64,000 bases of DNA from Saccharicrinis sp963667815 (GTDB lineage Bacteria > Bacteroidota > Bacteroidia > Bacteroidales > Marinilabiliaceae). The notes under the pieces are model-generated. The model searched no databases and was not told the DNA's origin. It was given only the letters and a program-made list of their open reading frames with translations. How positions within the stretch are numbered: position 1 is the first letter of the stretch; the number at the start of each line of letters is the position of its first letter. The stretch lies in assembly GCA_963667815.1 (NCBI GenBank), contig OY764021.1; one strand, written 5' to 3'. Below, piece after piece: positions 1 to 9,406 of the stretch. A program made the translations under genes and the position numbers.

Positions 1-1214
1 TCAGTATTTTTATACGACTTTTCAAGCGCTTCTTTAAAAGTATTTCCGTATGAACTTAAAGCAATAACACGACCTCCGTTTGTAACAACCTTACCATCTT
101 GTAATTTTGTTCCTGCATGAAAAGCAATACCATCAGTTACATTATCAAAACCTGTCATTTCTTTACCTTTTTCATAATCACCTGGATATCCTCCGGCAAC
201 CATCATAACAGTTGTAACCGCTTGCTCTTCGATTTCAATAACGTGATCTTTCAAAGTTTTTGATGCTGTAGCTTCAAAAAGTGTCAACAGGTCACTTTTA
301 ATACGAGGCATAACAACTTCAGTTTCAGGATCACCCATTCGTACATTGTACTCAATTACGTATGGCTCATCACCTACTTTAATTAATCCAATGAATATAA
401 ACCCTTTATACGGTATCTCTTCTGATTGTAATCCTTGAACCGTTGGGAAAATGATTCTTTTATGAACTTTCTTCATAAATTCATCATCGGCAAATGGAAC
501 CGGACTTACAGCTCCCATTCCTCCAGTGTTCAGTCCAGTATCTCCTTCACCAATTCTTTTATAGTCTTTGGCTTCAGGGAATACTACATAACCAGAACCG
601 TCCGTCAATACAAATACTGACAATTCAATACCACTTAAAAACTCTTCAATTACAACTTTTTTACTGGCCTCACCAAACTTACCATCCAACATGGTACTCA
701 ATTCAGTTTTTGCCTGCGCTATGTCATCTATAATTAAAACGCCTTTTCCGGCAGCTAATCCGTCAGCTTTTAAAACGTATGGAGATTTCATTTCATCCAA
801 AAATGCCAAACCTTCCTGAAGATTTTCAGGAGTTACAGTTTTATATTTAGCAGTAGGAATTCCATAAGTAGCCATAAATTCTTTAGCAAACTCTTTACTA
901 CCTTCTAATTTAGCGCCTCTTTTACCCGGACCAATTACTGGAATACTTGCTAATTCAGGATCATTTAAAAAGAAATCTTTAACTCCTCGTACTAATGGCT
1001 CTTCAGGTCCTACAACCAACATATCTATTTGATATTCGAGTGCCACTTTCTTTACTGCCTCAAAATCGTTTGGATTAATATCTACATTTGTTCCCAATTC
1101 TGCAGTTCCTGCATTTCCGGGAGCAATGATTAGTTCGGTAAGTTTTGGACTTTGTTTCAATTTCCAGGCCATGGCATGTTCTCTACCACCAGACCCCAAT
1201 AATAATACCTTCAT
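1..1214 (-). CDS. purD: Phosphoribosylamine--glycine ligase (GARS), 3' end outside window
   Basis: Cytoplasmic purine-biosynthesis enzyme that joins glycine to 5-phosphoribosylamine using ATP. Reading the minus strand from the ATG at 1214 gives MKVLLLGSGGREHAMAW, the typical PurD N-terminus. It continues with the ATP-grasp signature LKADGLAAGKGV and the metal-binding stretch EYNVRMGDPETE. About 404 codons are present. The family is usually near 425 residues, so only about the last 20 are missing beyond the left edge. No frameshift was seen in the part read. The gene is followed upstream by an AT-rich spacer of about 120 bp and a polysaccharide deacetylase on the same strand. The family call is firm; operon membership is unknown. 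Confidence 0.97.
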   Translation of the reverse strand, partial: MKVLLLGSGGREHAMAWKLKQSPKLTELIIAPGNAGTAELGTNVDINPNDFEAVKKVALEYQIDMLVVGPEEPLVRGVKDFFLNDPELASIPVIGPGKRGAKLEGSKEFAKEFMATYGIPTAKYKTVTPENLQEGLAFLDEMKSPYVLKADGLAAGKGVLIIDDIAQAKTELSTMLDGKFGEASKKVVIEEFLSGIELSVFVLTDGSGYVVFPEAKDYKRIGEGDTGLNTGGMGAVSPVPFADDEFMKKVHKRIIFPTVQGLQSEEIPYKGFIFIGLIKVGDEPYVIEYNVRMGDPETEVVMPRIKSDLLTLFEATASKTLKDHVIEIEEQAVTTVMMVAGGYPGDYEKGKEMTGFDNVTDGIAFHAGTKLQDGKVVTNGGRVIALSSYGNTFKEALEKSYKNT

Positions 1215-1337
1215 ACGTTTGCTATTAAATTAGCGAATAAGATTTCTGACTATATTGATTAATTAACTGCATTTTAAAACCTCAAATTTAAAGCCTTCCG
1301 TTTAATTAACCATCAAATAAGGTCAATATCTATTAAT

Positions 1338-1955
1338 TTATTTTATAGTACTTGTAATATAACCTTTCTTATTTATTAACTCCAGTGTTTTAGGGAAAGC
1401 ATACTTCATATTTTTTTCTGCTTTTAATGAATCATGAAACACAATTATAGAACCCGGTTTAACATAGCCTTCAACATTTTTAAAAACTGCCTTTCCGCTT
1501 AATTTTCTGTTATAATCCCGACTCAATACATTCCACATGATCACTTTATCAAACTTTTCCTTTAAAAGCTTAATGTACGATGGGTACAACATTCCATGCG
1601 GTGGACGAAATAACTTTGAATCGATTAACTGTGCCGCCTTTTCTATATTATCAAAATAATCCTTTTTATTATACGACCAGGCTTTAATATGATTGTAAGT
1701 ATGATTTCCTACTGCATGACCTCTTCTTAATACTTCCTCATAAACATCAGGATGCTTAAACACATTCTCTCCAACACAAAAGAATGTTAGCTTGGCATTC
1801 CATTTATCAGCCTCATCTAATACCCAAGGCGTAACCTCAGGTATCGGTCCATCATCAAATGTAACAAACACTTCTTTTTTATCTGTTTTTTCAGACCATG
1901 TGGCACCTTTAAAAATACCAGATAAAAGGAACGATGGTTGTATCATTAGTCCCAT
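1338..1955 (-). CDS. Polysaccharide deacetylase family protein (NodB domain)
   Basis: A 205-residue, nearly single-domain NodB-fold deacetylase (carbohydrate esterase 4-like). Visible motifs are TFDDGP (residues 32-37, with D34/D35 as catalytic base and metal ligand), HTYNH (85-89, the metal-binding histidines), RPPHG near 118-121 and IVFHDS near 171-176. All five family motifs look intact, so it should be an active metal-dependent N- or O-deacetylase, perhaps on peptidoglycan or an exported glycan. No clear signal peptide is present, though the N-terminus is mildly hydrophobic. The ATG at 1955 is preceded by AGGAGAA at good spacing, which supports the start. It lies 58 bp after the DUF2723 gene on the same strand and may be co-transcribed with it. 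Confidence 0.93.
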   Translation of the reverse strand: MGLMIQPSFLLSGIFKGATWSEKTDKKEVFVTFDDGPIPEVTPWVLDEADKWNAKLTFFCVGENVFKHPDVYEEVLRRGHAVGNHTYNHIKAWSYNKKDYFDNIEKAAQLIDSKLFRPPHGMLYPSYIKLLKEKFDKVIMWNVLSRDYNRKLSGKAVFKNVEGYVKPGSIIVFHDSLKAEKNMKYAFPKTLELINKKGYITSTIK

Positions 1956-2013
1956 AAATATTTCTCCTACACTTTAAAATTCAACCAGCATTCCAATTTT
2001 TGATTCTGAAACC

Positions 2014-5000
2014 TTACTTCGATAAAAACTTCATTTCTGCACCATCAGCGTCACCGTTAAGTTTTGCAGATAATTCATCTCTATCATATTTATCTAATAT
2101 TTTTTGAATCTCCATCATATAAATTAAGCCCTGACGATATTGATAATCAAAGTCACCTCTTTGTTTAGCAGGAATTTGATTATAATATGCGATGATTTGG
2201 CTTGCTGAATTATACATTCCCTCAATAATCTGGTCTGCAACCTGATTATCACCTTTGATATAATAACCTTCAGCCAGGAAGATACTCAATATATTTTCAG
2301 GTAAAGTTCCAATTGGAAGCTCTGTTAATTTAGCATTCAAATCTTCTCTTAATTTCTCGCTACTGTATTGCGACGCCATTTTAACAATTTCACCATAAAG
2401 CAAATAACTGTTATTTGCATCTCCACTTACGGTATTTAATTTTGAAGCATCCAGAGATGAATAAAACTTCATTTCTTGTAAAGTTTGCGCTCCAAAATCT
2501 TTTAAGATCTCTTCGGCTTTAGCTCTTTGATCCGCTTTATAATAACCTTCAGCAAGGAATATTGAGAAATAATTATGTGGTACTTTGTCAACAGGAAGCT
2601 TAGTTAAAGCCATATCTAAAATATCAACGGCTTTATCCATTTTTCCTTCATCAATAAGCGACGTAGCCAAACGAGACATGTTATTTCGAATATTCATTGC
2701 CATTCGCTGATGATTCTCATCTAAATATACTCTCGGATCATCAAATCCTCCCCAACGGAATTTATGCATGAACTTATCATACATCTTTTCAGTATCCACT
2801 CTACCAATCTGACCATCGCTATTTTTAGTTCTGATTGGAACAACCTTGTATGCAAAACCTTCTAATTGGAAATAATCCTCAAGACTAGCGTAATTATCAC
2901 GACCAACAGTTACTGCAAAATAGATTGGTCGTTTCCAATCGTTATTGGCTAGTAAATCAAGAATCATGATTTCATTTTTCAATACCCTTGGCTTGTTGAT
3001 ATCGATATTTACCTGAGGTACAATTAAGTCTGCAGCATCTTTACTTACAACACCTGTCTGAATCATTTGTAAACTATCAACAGGCACCTTAAAGCGTTTT
3101 GCCGGCAAGAACTCAAATGTTCCCTTATAACCAGGAATCTGTTTTGTTTTTGGATTATCACTAGCAAGGAAGTTAATTGCTTCTTTTAAATCAACTCTAT
3201 CATCAATAAGCTCTACAACATGGGCTACATCTCTGGTACCCGTAACATATTGATCATGTTCTAATGAAAATGGTAACGGATCTGAATCATAAGCCTTACG
3301 CTTCATTTGATCAATGTACCAATCTGTTTGTAAATAACTTAAGTTACAAACCCTCACATCTAATCTATAACCTTCTACCTCCTGAGCATACCAAAGAGGG
3401 AAAGTGTCATTATCACCATTGGTAAATATAATGGCATCTTCATCACAGGTATCCAGATAATTAAAGGCCAAATCCCTGGCTACATTACGATGTGATCGGT
3501 CATGATCATCCCAGGTTTGAGAAGCCATTAATACAGGAACACCAAGCAAACATAAAACGGTTGCTCCTACAGCAGCTCCTTTACCAGACATAAATTTATT
3601 AAGCGTATCAACAATGGCCAGTACACCTAATCCAATCCAAATTGCAAATGCATAAAACGAACCCGCATATGCATAATCACGCTCACGTGGCTGAAGTGGT
3701 GTTTGATTTAGATACAATACAATAGCCAAACCTGTTAAGAAAAATAACAACATCACAATCCAGAAACCTTCTTTTCCTTTTTTACCTGACTGATATTGGA
3801 ATAACAATCCTAGTAAACCTAAAATAAGAGGAAGGAAATAGTATTTGTTTCTGCCTTTGTTGTTTTTATATGTATCAGGTAATTTAGATTGATCACCTAA
3901 ACGTGCATTATCAATAAACGGAATACCACTAATCCAGTTTCCTTTTGTTACCTCTCCATTACCTTGTATATCATTTTGTCTTCCGGCAAAATTCCACATA
4001 AAATACCTGAAGTACATATAACCTACCTGATACCTAAGGAAGAAAGCAAGATTATCGCCCAAAGTAGGCAAAGTAATTGTTTTTGTTTCGCCAGTTTCCT
4101 GATCTACAACCTGAACATCTTTTCCTTTAGATGGACCAGCCCAGCTCTTATACTGCTCTATATGTCTGCCATCACGACTATACATTCTAGGGAAAATAGT
4201 TAATGTTTTGCCATTAAACACATACTCAGGTTTATGATCAACGGTTTTATATTTTCCATCTTTCTTAATTCTGATTGGATCACCTTGCTTCTCCTGCGAG
4301 GCTTTAAAGTCTATTTCAGAGTTATAATATTCACCATAAAACAATGGTCTGTCGCCATATTGCTCACGATTCAGGTAACCCATCATCGAGAATACATCTT
4401 CTGGCGAGTTCTGATCCATCGTTGGATTTGCAGAAGATCGGATTACAATCATTGCAAAGGATGAGTAACCAATTAAAATTACCGTAACACCTAAGATAAT
4501 TGTATTTAAAATAACTTTTTGATGTTTATGTGTGTACCAAATTCCAAAAATAATTCCGGCAAACAATAACAAAAAGTATACAGCAACACCTGAATTAAAT
4601 GGCATTCCAAAATCATTCACAAATAAAAGTTCGAACCAACTGGCTATTTTTACTGTGTAAGGAATAATTCCATATAATATTCCTAACAATATAACTGCAG
4701 AAATACCTAATGCTGCTATTAAACCATTTCGATTTACTTCAAATTTCTTAAAGTAGTATACCAACACAATTGCAGGAATGGCTAACAAGTTTAATAAGTG
4801 AACTCCAATTGAAAGCCCCATTAAGTAAGCTATTAATATCAACCATCGGTTAGCATAAGGCTCATCAGCTACATTTTCCCATTTTAAAATGGCCCAAAAT
4901 ACCATAGCTGTAAACAGCGACGACATGGCATAAACTTCACCTTCAACAGCAGAAAACCAAAATGTATCAGAAAATGTATAAGCTAAAGCTCCCACAAAAC

Positions 5001-5367
5001 CAGCTCCTATTACAGCCCATGCTCTCCACTCTTCAGCTTTTTCATTCATGAAAATTTTGGTAGCTAAGTGTGTAATGGTCCAAAACAAGAACATAATTGT
5101 AAATGCACTTGAAAGGGCACTCATTATATTAATCATTACAGCTACAGATCCGCCATCAGGTGCAAATAAAGAAAAGAACCTTCCTATTATCATGAAAAAA
5201 GGAGCACCAGGAGGGTGTCCTACCAATAATTTATATGCGGTTGAAATAAATTCTCCACAGTCCCAGAAGCTGGCCGTAGGTTCAATGGTCATTGTATAAG
5301 TTACCGCAGCGATAAAAAATGACAACCATCCAAATACATTATTGAGTAGTTTATAATTATTTCTCAT
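2014..5367 (-). CDS. DUF2723 family multi-pass membrane protein, predicted GT-C glycosyltransferase, with C-terminal TPR-like region
   Basis: An 1117-residue protein. The N-terminal half has roughly a dozen hydrophobic segments. An early conserved stretch, SFWDCGEFISTAYKLLVGHP, lies just after the first membrane span; acidic residues in the first periplasmic loop are typical of GT-C glycosyltransferases using lipid-linked sugars. The middle (about 620-850) is a soluble domain, and the C-terminal 250 residues contain helical repeats with two copies of an AEGYY motif, TPR-like. The family is widespread in Bacteroidota and annotated as protein O-mannosyl-transferase-like; substrate and acceptor are not known from sequence. 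The ATG at 5367 is followed by a short hydrophilic stretch and the first transmembrane segment. The family is clear, the biochemical role is inference. Confidence 0.9.
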   Translation of the reverse strand: MRNNYKLLNNVFGWLSFFIAAVTYTMTIEPTASFWDCGEFISTAYKLLVGHPPGAPFFMIIGRFFSLFAPDGGSVAVMINIMSALSSAFTIMFLFWTITHLATKIFMNEKAEEWRAWAVIGAGFVGALAYTFSDTFWFSAVEGEVYAMSSLFTAMVFWAILKWENVADEPYANRWLILIAYLMGLSIGVHLLNLLAIPAIVLVYYFKKFEVNRNGLIAALGISAVILLGILYGIIPYTVKIASWFELLFVNDFGMPFNSGVAVYFLLLFAGIIFGIWYTHKHQKVILNTIILGVTVILIGYSSFAMIVIRSSANPTMDQNSPEDVFSMMGYLNREQYGDRPLFYGEYYNSEIDFKASQEKQGDPIRIKKDGKYKTVDHKPEYVFNGKTLTIFPRMYSRDGRHIEQYKSWAGPSKGKDVQVVDQETGETKTITLPTLGDNLAFFLRYQVGYMYFRYFMWNFAGRQNDIQGNGEVTKGNWISGIPFIDNARLGDQSKLPDTYKNNKGRNKYYFLPLILGLLGLLFQYQSGKKGKEGFWIVMLLFFLTGLAIVLYLNQTPLQPRERDYAYAGSFYAFAIWIGLGVLAIVDTLNKFMSGKGAAVGATVLCLLGVPVLMASQTWDDHDRSHRNVARDLAFNYLDTCDEDAIIFTNGDNDTFPLWYAQEVEGYRLDVRVCNLSYLQTDWYIDQMKRKAYDSDPLPFSLEHDQYVTGTRDVAHVVELIDDRVDLKEAINFLASDNPKTKQIPGYKGTFEFLPAKRFKVPVDSLQMIQTGVVSKDAADLIVPQVNIDINKPRVLKNEIMILDLLANNDWKRPIYFAVTVGRDNYASLEDYFQLEGFAYKVVPIRTKNSDGQIGRVDTEKMYDKFMHKFRWGGFDDPRVYLDENHQRMAMNIRNNMSRLATSLIDEGKMDKAVDILDMALTKLPVDKVPHNYFSIFLAEGYYKADQRAKAEEILKDFGAQTLQEMKFYSSLDASKLNTVSGDANNSYLLYGEIVKMASQYSSEKLREDLNAKLTELPIGTLPENILSIFLAEGYYIKGDNQVADQIIEGMYNSASQIIAYYNQIPAKQRGDFDYQYRQGLIYMMEIQKILDKYDRDELSAKLNGDADGAEMKFLSK

Positions 5368-5765
5368 AATATAATATTATAATTCTCTGTTTATATGAGG
5401 TTTGTATACTAACTTGAGTAAACCCTGTTTTTTCCACGATGCCAAAAATAAGTAATTTTTATTAAACCCTTTTTTAAAGCACATAGTTAGTTTTGTATTT
5501 AACCCTATTTTAACTTCATGGTATCAAAAAATTCAGTACAAGAAAACTTGTGGATGATCCATTTCTTGTTTGAGAAGAAAAAGTATCATATCTATTTTAA
5601 TTTACTTTTTAAAAAAATCAACATTTATTCTACTGAATATCTTAACATTAAAATAAACACCAATAAAATCAGGTATATTTTCATAAAAAAAGTTGCAGAA
5701 ATATTTTGCACGAATCAAAAAAAGATCTACTTTTGCATCGCTTTCAAAAAGAAAGACATGAGGAT
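5368..5765. other. Intergenic region between divergent DUF2723 gene and tRNA-Gln
   Basis: AT-rich spacer of about 400 bp. It carries the tRNA promoter described separately at its right end and presumably the DUF2723 promoter at its left end, which I could not identify. Short reading frames here have no recognisable protein features, and two of them run into the tRNA. Confidence 0.7.
5705..5735 (+). promoter_or_regulatory. Bacteroidota sigma-ABfr-type promoter of tRNA-Gln
   Basis: TTTG at 5705-5708, a 19-bp spacer, then TACTTTTG at 5728-5735. This is an exact match to the known Bacteroidota housekeeping consensus TTTG-N19-TAnnTTTG. The expected transcription start lies about 20-25 bp before the tRNA. 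Confidence 0.85.
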
Positions 5766-5838
5766 TGTCCCATGGTGTAATTGGCAACACGTCTGATTTT
5801 GGTTCAGAAGAGTCCAGGTTCGAGCCCTGGTGGGACAA
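5766..5838 (+). tRNA. tRNA-Gln (anticodon TTG)
   Basis: A 73-nt cloverleaf. The acceptor stem TGTCCCA (5766-5772) pairs with TGGGACA (5831-5837), followed by discriminator A. The D-stem is GTG/CAC. The anticodon stem TCTGA/TCAGA encloses the loop TTTTGGT, giving anticodon TTG (glutamine). The T-arm contains GGTTCGAGCCC. The 3' CCA is not encoded. It is a single-gene transcription unit with its own promoter and terminator. Confidence 0.96.
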
Positions 5839-5843
5839 CAAAG

Positions 5844-5878
5844 AAAAAGCTTGAAATCATAAGATTTCAAGCTTTTTT
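5844..5878 (+). terminator. Rho-independent terminator of tRNA-Gln
   Basis: Perfect 12-bp inverted repeat, AAGCTTGAAATC (5847-5858) with GATTTCAAGCTT (5863-5874), a 4-nt loop, and a run of T directly after it. It begins only a few bases after the tRNA 3' end. Confidence 0.93.
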
Positions 5879-6068
5879 TGTTTTATACAGAATCTTTCCA
5901 TATACACCTCTCAAACCATTAACATACTCTACCTTCGATTTCAATCGTTATGCTCTTTATAAACAATTGGTACACTCCAGGCAGCAACCAACAATAGAAC
6001 AGAATGCGATTTGAAATATAATTTATAGTAAATATGAATGTATTTACGACGGAATAAATCCGGTTTTA

Positions 6069-6109
6069 ACCGAAGAAAAACCGAAGAAAGTCCGAAGAAA
6101 CTTCGAAGA
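6069..6109. repeat. Short imperfect tandem repeat, unit about 10-11 bp (CCGAAGAAA)
   Basis: Four adjacent copies of a CCGAAGAAA-like word (ccgaagaaaaa, ccgaagaaag, ccgaagaaac, tcgaagat) at 10-11 bp spacing, about one helical turn. It lies in a non-coding region between a tRNA terminator and the 3' end of the M16 gene. Function unknown. Confidence 0.7.
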
Positions 6110-6345
6110 TAATCCCTTAAAATTCAATTGCAGGTATAACGTAATATGGCAGAAGCTCCTTATTTAACCATACTAGCATACATTTCGATTCAACACATCG
6201 TTACATTTTTTACTATTTAAAGTCAACTTACAACACCAATTCTATTTAATTGTGTCATACTAAATATAGAATTAATGTAGATTGCATAATGGAGGAAGGT
6301 ATTCTGATCAAAATTTACGAACCAATTATTAAAAAAAGCAGATAC

Positions 6346-6381
6346 AAAAAGGGCAGATCGTTTTCCCCCTGATCTGCCCTT
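6346..6381 (-). terminator. Rho-independent terminator downstream of the M16 peptidase gene
   Basis: GGGCAGATC (6351-6359) pairs with GATCTGCCC (6371-6379). Read on the minus strand the stem is followed by TTTTTGT, so it terminates leftward transcription coming from the M16 gene about 170 bp away. Confidence 0.88.
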
Positions 6382-6464
6382 ACTCACTCAACTAAACCTT
6401 TAATCTATTTGCTTCTAAGCGGAGTAGTTGTTTTTTATATAATTTTATTATTAACCTAAATTTT

Positions 6465-6501
6465 AAATTAAACCCTCCGGAATATCCGGAGAGCCTAATT
6501 T
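6465..6501 (-). other. Stop-proximal hairpin after the M16 peptidase gene
   Basis: CTCCGGA (6475-6481) and TCCGGAG (6485-6491) form a tight 7-bp hairpin with a 3-nt loop. It is extended outside by AAATTA/TAATTT. It starts about 50 bp after the M16 stop codon. The following bases on the minus strand are only weakly T-rich, so it may be a weak terminator or an RNA-stabilising hairpin ahead of the strong terminator at 6346-6381. Confidence 0.55.
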
Positions 6502-6552
6502 GAATTAACAAACTATGGAAGTATTTTGCAGTATATATTTGCTGTAATGCTA

Positions 6553-9375
6553 TTATTTAGCCGGATCCATAATAATCTTGGCCACATTATTATCATTCAC
6601 TATTTGCCTGGCTAATTTCTGAACTTTTTTAGGTGTAATTTTCTTTAGGAATTGATCAAAATCATTATTCCAATCCTCACCCCAATCATTGTAAGTTTTC
6701 ATTAATGTAAGCCATGCTCCGTTATTTTTCATTCCATCCGGGCGTGTTTTCTTCCAGAAAGATAAAACCTTATCCATATCCACTTTATTTGGTCCATTCT
6801 CTGCAATATCTTTTAATTCATCCTCCACAATCTGAACCAATTCATCAACCATAGCCGGATTTGTTTTAAAAGAAACGGAAAGATTGTAACCTTCAATTGG
6901 TTGACGAGATAAATCTCCATTTACAGAAACCCCATATGATCCTCCTTTATCTTCACGGATAGATTTTAAATATCGGGTTTGCAAACAAGAAGATAACATA
7001 GCCATTAACATTGTATTTTCCTGGTTATATTTGATAGAACCCGAATAATTATAGCATACGGTACTTTGAGGTGTTTCCATTGGGTACTCAAAACGCTTCT
7101 CAACAGGACCCTCATTGGTTCTTACCTTATCATCGCGCCAAGCCAATTTTTGTTTTCCGGCATTCAATGAACCCAAATATTTTTCAACCATAGGTTTAAG
7201 AACATTGATATCAATATCTCCCAGAAAATAAAATGTATAGTTTCCTGCAGCATCACAAAAGAATTGGTTGTATAATGCCTGCATTCTTTTAAATCTAATT
7301 TGTTCTAAGGCATCTATTGATGGAGCCTGAGTTCTAACATTATTCTCATCACCATAAATAGCTACATTCATTTTTTCAAGAAAAGTCATATCTGCAGAAC
7401 CTTTCTTATTTGACAGATTTGCACGATTTCTCATGATCATATTGTCAAAATCTTCTTTTACAAATCGAGGTTTTGTAAAGTATAGATAAGTTAACTGCAT
7501 TAATGTTTCCAAATCTGATTTTGCAGCACTACCATTTAATTCGCTTGAAAAACGACCAATGGATGGAGATACAGATGCTACTCTGGTTCCAATAACCTTT
7601 TTCAGTTCATTGATATTAAATTCTCCTACACCTGACCTGCTAATTAGAGGTATTAATGTAGATGCAGAAAAATAATCTTTATCATCCACTATGGATAAAC
7701 CACCACTGGCTGATGCACTCATTTCAATCTGACTTGGACTATAAGTTGTTGGTTTAACCATAACCTTTATACCATTATTAAGTGTCCAAACGGTTGACCC
7801 GTATTCACCCTTTTCAGTTTTTACAACTTTACCTCGTTTAATATTTTGTGCTTCTGGTAAAAGTGGTTTATCAATGATCTCTTCCTTGTAAGGTTCTAAT
7901 TCTCCGGTCCTTACTTGTGCCATTACATTTACCATTTCTTCTTCGGAAGGGTATTGTATATAGTCATTTTCAGGTACCATAACAATTAATACATTGTTGG
8001 ATGCAGTTAACAAGGTGCTGAATAATTTATTAACATCTTCCAATTGCATTTTTGAAACAAAGTACTCTGTTAACTTCCACTGGTACTCCGGAGTTAAAAT
8101 TGGTTGATTTTTTGTGTAGTTATTGATACACTCCCAAATTAAGCTACCATTATCTCTTCTGTTGCTATTCTCGTAAAAATATTTGGCACTTCGCAGTAAA
8201 CTTGTTTTTAAAAACTCAAATTCTGATTCTGTAAAACCATATCGACGCAGCCTTTCTAATTCTTCGTAAGCAGCTTTATAGCGATTCTGAATATCATCAT
8301 TTGGCATGGTAACCTGTAAGCTGATAACCTGATCATTTAAAGTAAGTGGCACATTTAATACCTGCACACTTTTAAAAGCTGAACTTGTGCTTGCAATATC
8401 TCCTAAACGAATGTTAGCCATAGCTATAGCCGCATTCATTTGTAAATTCATGTTAAACACACCAAGTTTATCATTGTATTCTGCAGGTATTGCTTTTCTT
8501 TTGATATACAAAGAAGCGGTTGTACTATTTATTTCAGGATCTGAAATAACTGTAACAAGAGGTTGATCATTCTCCGGAATATCAATTTTTTCTTTAGGTT
8601 CAGGATTAACAGGCGTAGGGATATCAGCCATTAAATCTTTGATTTTTAGCTCCACCTCATCTACATCAATATCTCCAACAACAATAATAGCCTGTAAATC
8701 GGGACGATACCATCGATCATAATAACTACGAAGAGAATCTCCTGAAAAAGTTTTCAAAAACTCTTCGCTACCGATCATATCGCGATCTGCATATCTTGAT
8801 TTATTATAAATATATGGGGCTGCTTTTCTGCCTAAACGAAAAGTAGCATCATTGCGCTGACGACGTTCCTCAATAATAACTCCTCGTTCTTTATTAATTT
8901 CAGAGTCATCAAGTGATAGAAAATGAGACCAATCGTGAAGAATAAGTAATGTGGAATCTATGATTGATTGGCGCTTTAATGGAACCTGAGTTAAATTATA
9001 ATAAGTCATTTCCATACCTGTTGCACCATTTACATTAGTACCAAACTGAAGACCTGTTTTTTCAAGCCAGTTAATCATACTATTACCCGGAAAATTTTTA
9101 GTTCCGTTAAAAGCCATATGCTCTAAAAAGTGAGCAAGACCTGTTTGCGTATCTGTTTCCTGTATTGATCCAACATTATAAAGGATATAGAAGTCGGCCA
9201 TATTAGCCGGACTACCATTATGTCTTAGATAATAAGTCAAACCATTATCAAGTTTCCCGATTCTGACTGTTGAATCCATAGGAAGTGTACTTGCCATGTT
9301 TAATTGTTGAGCACCTCCCCAACTATAAACAAAAAGCAACATACATACAGCTATAATAATTCGTTTAAATACCAT
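6553..9375 (-). CDS. M16 family zinc metallopeptidase (insulinase/PqqL-like), exported
   Basis: A 940-residue exported peptidase with an N-terminal signal peptide ending near AQQ (residues 22-24). The inverted zinc motif HFLEH is at residues 82-86 in the context AHFLEHMAFNG, with the distal glutamate expected in the following 75 residues (ERRQ/INKERGVIIEE region). The length fits a two-lobed M16 protein of four domains in which only the N-terminal half carries the active site, as in PqqL-type peptidases. It probably degrades peptides in the periplasm. It lies 31 bp downstream of the aspartyl protease gene on the same strand, so the two likely form one proteolytic operon ending at the terminator at 6346-6381. 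Substrate unknown. Confidence 0.93.
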   Translation of the reverse strand: MVFKRIIIAVCMLLFVYSWGGAQQLNMASTLPMDSTVRIGKLDNGLTYYLRHNGSPANMADFYILYNVGSIQETDTQTGLAHFLEHMAFNGTKNFPGNSMINWLEKTGLQFGTNVNGATGMEMTYYNLTQVPLKRQSIIDSTLLILHDWSHFLSLDDSEINKERGVIIEERRQRNDATFRLGRKAAPYIYNKSRYADRDMIGSEEFLKTFSGDSLRSYYDRWYRPDLQAIIVVGDIDVDEVELKIKDLMADIPTPVNPEPKEKIDIPENDQPLVTVISDPEINSTTASLYIKRKAIPAEYNDKLGVFNMNLQMNAAIAMANIRLGDIASTSSAFKSVQVLNVPLTLNDQVISLQVTMPNDDIQNRYKAAYEELERLRRYGFTESEFEFLKTSLLRSAKYFYENSNRRDNGSLIWECINNYTKNQPILTPEYQWKLTEYFVSKMQLEDVNKLFSTLLTASNNVLIVMVPENDYIQYPSEEEMVNVMAQVRTGELEPYKEEIIDKPLLPEAQNIKRGKVVKTEKGEYGSTVWTLNNGIKVMVKPTTYSPSQIEMSASASGGLSIVDDKDYFSASTLIPLISRSGVGEFNINELKKVIGTRVASVSPSIGRFSSELNGSAAKSDLETLMQLTYLYFTKPRFVKEDFDNMIMRNRANLSNKKGSADMTFLEKMNVAIYGDENNVRTQAPSIDALEQIRFKRMQALYNQFFCDAAGNYTFYFLGDIDINVLKPMVEKYLGSLNAGKQKLAWRDDKVRTNEGPVEKRFEYPMETPQSTVCYNYSGSIKYNQENTMLMAMLSSCLQTRYLKSIREDKGGSYGVSVNGDLSRQPIEGYNLSVSFKTNPAMVDELVQIVEDELKDIAENGPNKVDMDKVLSFWKKTRPDGMKNNGAWLTLMKTYNDWGEDWNNDFDQFLKKITPKKVQKLARQIVNDNNVAKIIMDPAK

Positions 9376-9406
9376 TTCAAAATATCTTTTTTGTAAACAT
9401 TATTCG

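Larger units (their letters stand above)
5879..6552. other. Long intergenic region with tandem micro-repeat and 3' hairpins of the M16 peptidase gene
   Basis: About 670 bp without a convincing gene. It contains an imperfect tandem repeat (6069-6109), a strong minus-strand terminator (6346-6381) and a hairpin immediately after the M16 stop codon (6465-6501). The 5900-6060 stretch has no recognised feature. Confidence 0.7.

Noticed and set aside
5518..5841. Two short reading frames, one on each strand, around the tRNA-Gln region
   Set aside because: Both overlap the tRNA-Gln gene or its promoter, have AT-rich low-complexity translations and show no protein features.
6069..6109. CRISPR array
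   Set aside because: The unit is only about 10 bp with no spacers, and no cas gene is nearby.
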